DNA from: Candidatus Obscuribacterales bacterium
Lineage (GTDB): Bacteria > Cyanobacteriota > Vampirovibrionia > Obscuribacterales > Obscuribacteraceae
NCBI GenBank assembly: GCA_020634035.1
Contig: JACKCM010000008.1
Span: forward strand, 62,001 to 126,000
Direction of reading: 5' to 3'
DNA: 64,000 nucleotides
Of this stretch, positions 62,626 through 64,000 are shown piece after piece; position 1 is the stretch's first letter, and every line of letters starts with the position of its first letter. The translations under genes were made by a program, and so were the position numbers. Under the pieces are notes generated by a model. That model did not search any database. It saw only the letters and a program-made list of their open reading frames with translations, and was not told where the DNA came from.

Positions 62626-62927
62626 AGGATACCGATTTACCGTTTACCGCTTACTGCGTGTGTGTAGATGCCTGCCAATGCCGAAACCGTAAAACATTAG
62701 CATGGTTTTAAGATTCGTAAAGAGTCATCCTCTGACCCTGTCCGACATGTCGGCCTCAATAATCGCCCGACTAAGGGCTTTTCTGGGCTAGATTAAAATT
62801 GAAAGCGGTTGTCAGGGTATAATGAATTGGAGTTCTCGCATCAGAAATTTAAGTCCAGATAGAAAAGCCTCCTGCTGTCCGCAGGGTTTTTCTGTTTCCA
62901 CGCGGAGATGTAAGGGGGACGAAGTCC
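62626..62927 (+). other. Divergent intergenic region with kinase promoter candidate and leader hairpin
   Basis: About 300 bases without a gene. TATAAT (62818-62823) is a perfect -10 with a weak -35 (TTAAAA, 19 bases upstream). Downstream, CCTGC/GCAGG flanked by A-runs and T-runs (62860-62893 region) forms an interrupted hairpin ending in GTTTTTC before the kinase start, which could attenuate transcription. Confidence 0.45.
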
Positions 62928-64000
62928 ATGAAATCCGAAAACACTGAAAACGCCGGGCGACCTGAAGAAGAATACCCGTCATTCGGCGATGGGTTCGAAG
63001 TGCTGGCTCTGGTCGGCCGTGGTGGCATGGGTAGCGTCTATAAAGTCAGAGATCTGAATCTGGATAGAGTTATTTGTATCAAGGTCTTGCAGGCTGAGCT
63101 CACTTCTGACCGTGCTGCCCTGAAGCGCTTCGAGCAAGAAGCAGAAGCGGCATCCCATCTGGATCATCCCAGTCTGGTCACCACTTTCGGATTCGGCACC
63201 ACCGACGATGGCCTGCCTTATATAATGATGGATTACTTCGAAGGGGTCAGTCTGGCTGAGGTCTTGAAAGCAGAGGGTTTACTCAAGCCAGAAAGAGCCT
63301 TTTCTATTTTCAGCGAGATCTGTCACGCCCTCGACCATGCCCACAGCAAAGATGTAATTCACCGCGATATCAAGCCGAACAACATTCTGATTGGCAAAGG
63401 CGATAACGGCGAAGAGCGCGTCAAAGTAGTCGACTTCGGTATCGCAAAAGTGATGCCGCAAGCCAATCGCGAGACCCATAACTTGACCGAGACCGGCGAG
63501 GTATTTGGCAGCCCGCATTATATGAGCCCGGAGCAATGTCTTGGTTTTATGCTGGATGCAAGATCCGACATCTATTCTCTCGGCTGTCTGCTCTATGAGC
63601 TTCTAACAGGCGATCCGCCTTTTGGCGGAGCCAATCCTATACAGGTTGTCGTCAAGCATATAAACGAAGAGATAGAGCCGTTTCCCTCAGCTCTGAAAAG
63701 ACAGAAGTTGGCGGGGCGGCTGGAGAGCGTGGTGATGCGCTGTCTTGAAAAAGATCAAGTCAACCGCTATCAGAATGTCGGTGATTTGATCAAAGATCTG
63801 ATTCTTGTATCCCAGGGCAAGCAACCTTCCAAATATAAGAAGACGGTCAAACAGAAACGTGAGTTCACAAAACGTCAGATGATCGGCACCGTGGTCGGTG
63901 GCGTTGCCGTGCTGTTTTATGCGGTGGTCTCGGCTACCTATTTCAATCAGGTTGGAGTCGCCTCGATTCTTATGGTGTCGGTGCTCAATCTGCTTGTGGT
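62928..64000 (+). CDS. Hanks-type Ser/Thr protein kinase, 3' end outside window
   Basis: 357 complete codons visible from ATG 62928 (AAGGGGG 9 bases upstream); the gene runs off the right edge. Kinase domain from residue about 22: glycine loop VGRGGMGSVYKV, catalytic Lys52 (ICIKVL), HRD at 145-147 (VIHRDIKPNNIL), DFG at 169-171, activation-loop end GSPHYMSPEQ and DIYSLGCLLYELLTG. All catalytic residues are present. After a basic linker, at least one membrane helix begins near residue 318 (MIGTVVGGVAVLFYAVVSAT), so it is a receptor-type kinase. Confidence 0.95.
   Translation, partial: MKSENTENAGRPEEEYPSFGDGFEVLALVGRGGMGSVYKVRDLNLDRVICIKVLQAELTSDRAALKRFEQEAEAASHLDHPSLVTTFGFGTTDDGLPYIMMDYFEGVSLAEVLKAEGLLKPERAFSIFSEICHALDHAHSKDVIHRDIKPNNILIGKGDNGEERVKVVDFGIAKVMPQANRETHNLTETGEVFGSPHYMSPEQCLGFMLDARSDIYSLGCLLYELLTGDPPFGGANPIQVVVKHINEEIEPFPSALKRQKLAGRLESVVMRCLEKDQVNRYQNVGDLIKDLILVSQGKQPSKYKKTVKQKREFTKRQMIGTVVGGVAVLFYAVVSATYFNQVGVASILMVSVLNLLV

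Overview
The window reads as chromosomal DNA of a free-living, double-membraned bacterium with about 52% G+C. Some genes resemble cyanobacterial-type housekeeping genes (dnaG, rpoD, tsaD, an RqcP-like S4 protein). Other features are a Tad/Flp pilus locus, Ser/Thr kinase and FHA signalling, many secreted proteins with no recognisable family, and frequent TTG starts. Taken together this suggests a non-photosynthetic relative of the Cyanobacteria (Melainabacteria/Vampirovibrionia, perhaps Obscuribacterales). That placement is an inference from gene content; no rRNA or tRNA gene is visible to test it. I saw no insertion sequence, prophage or CRISPR array.

Layout. 1-3.5 kb: a CzcA/CzcB heavy-metal RND pump (CzcA runs off the left edge, no outer-membrane factor gene next to it). 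3.7-4.5 kb: RqcP-like protein and a GNAT acetyltransferase. 4.6-7.8 kb: dnaG-rpoD operon. 8.1-10.6 kb: dihydropyrimidinase and MurQ. 10.6-12.4 kb: sensor kinase without a response regulator, translationally coupled to a small cysteine protein. 12.7-14.3 kb: thioredoxin, fasciclin-domain protein and a membrane-anchored thioredoxin-like protein. 14.8-18.3 kb: the most striking gene, an FtsH-like membrane protease with three complete AAA+ modules ahead of one M41 peptidase domain. It is followed by a secreted beta-propeller-like protein, a secreted HEAT-repeat protein and a CPBP membrane protease.

22.6-30.4 kb (all minus strand): FtsB/DivIC-like protein, phosphohexomutase, a 787-residue protein of unknown family, a J-domain-like protein fused to a GspE/MshE-N-like module, an FHA protein with an N-terminal zinc ribbon, a zinc-ribbon protein and TsaD. 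30.6-32.8 kb: three unrelated-looking secreted proteins behind a near-consensus sigma-70 promoter. 33.0-41.4 kb: RidA, prepilin peptidase, and the minus-strand Tad set flp, cpaB, tadZ, tadA, tadB, tadC, with two long gene-free stretches around flp. No secretin, TadD or pseudopilin (TadE/F/G) gene is present here.

42-54 kb: a squalene-cyclase-like toroid protein paired with a Tat-exported DUF362 protein, then envelope glycan genes (two GT-C type membrane glycosyltransferases, a GT87 enzyme, a UGM-like flavoenzyme and a dolichol-phosphate-mannose-synthase-like GT2). Among these lie a stand-alone array of four GspE/MshE-N-like repeats and a Bcp peroxiredoxin. 54-61 kb: an ABC ATPase, a permease fused to a GldG-like domain, a DUF4340 protein, an alpha/beta hydrolase and a TPR-matrixin protease form one tightly packed operon. 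The window closes with a PafA-like alkaline phosphatase and the 5' part of a receptor-type Ser/Thr kinase.
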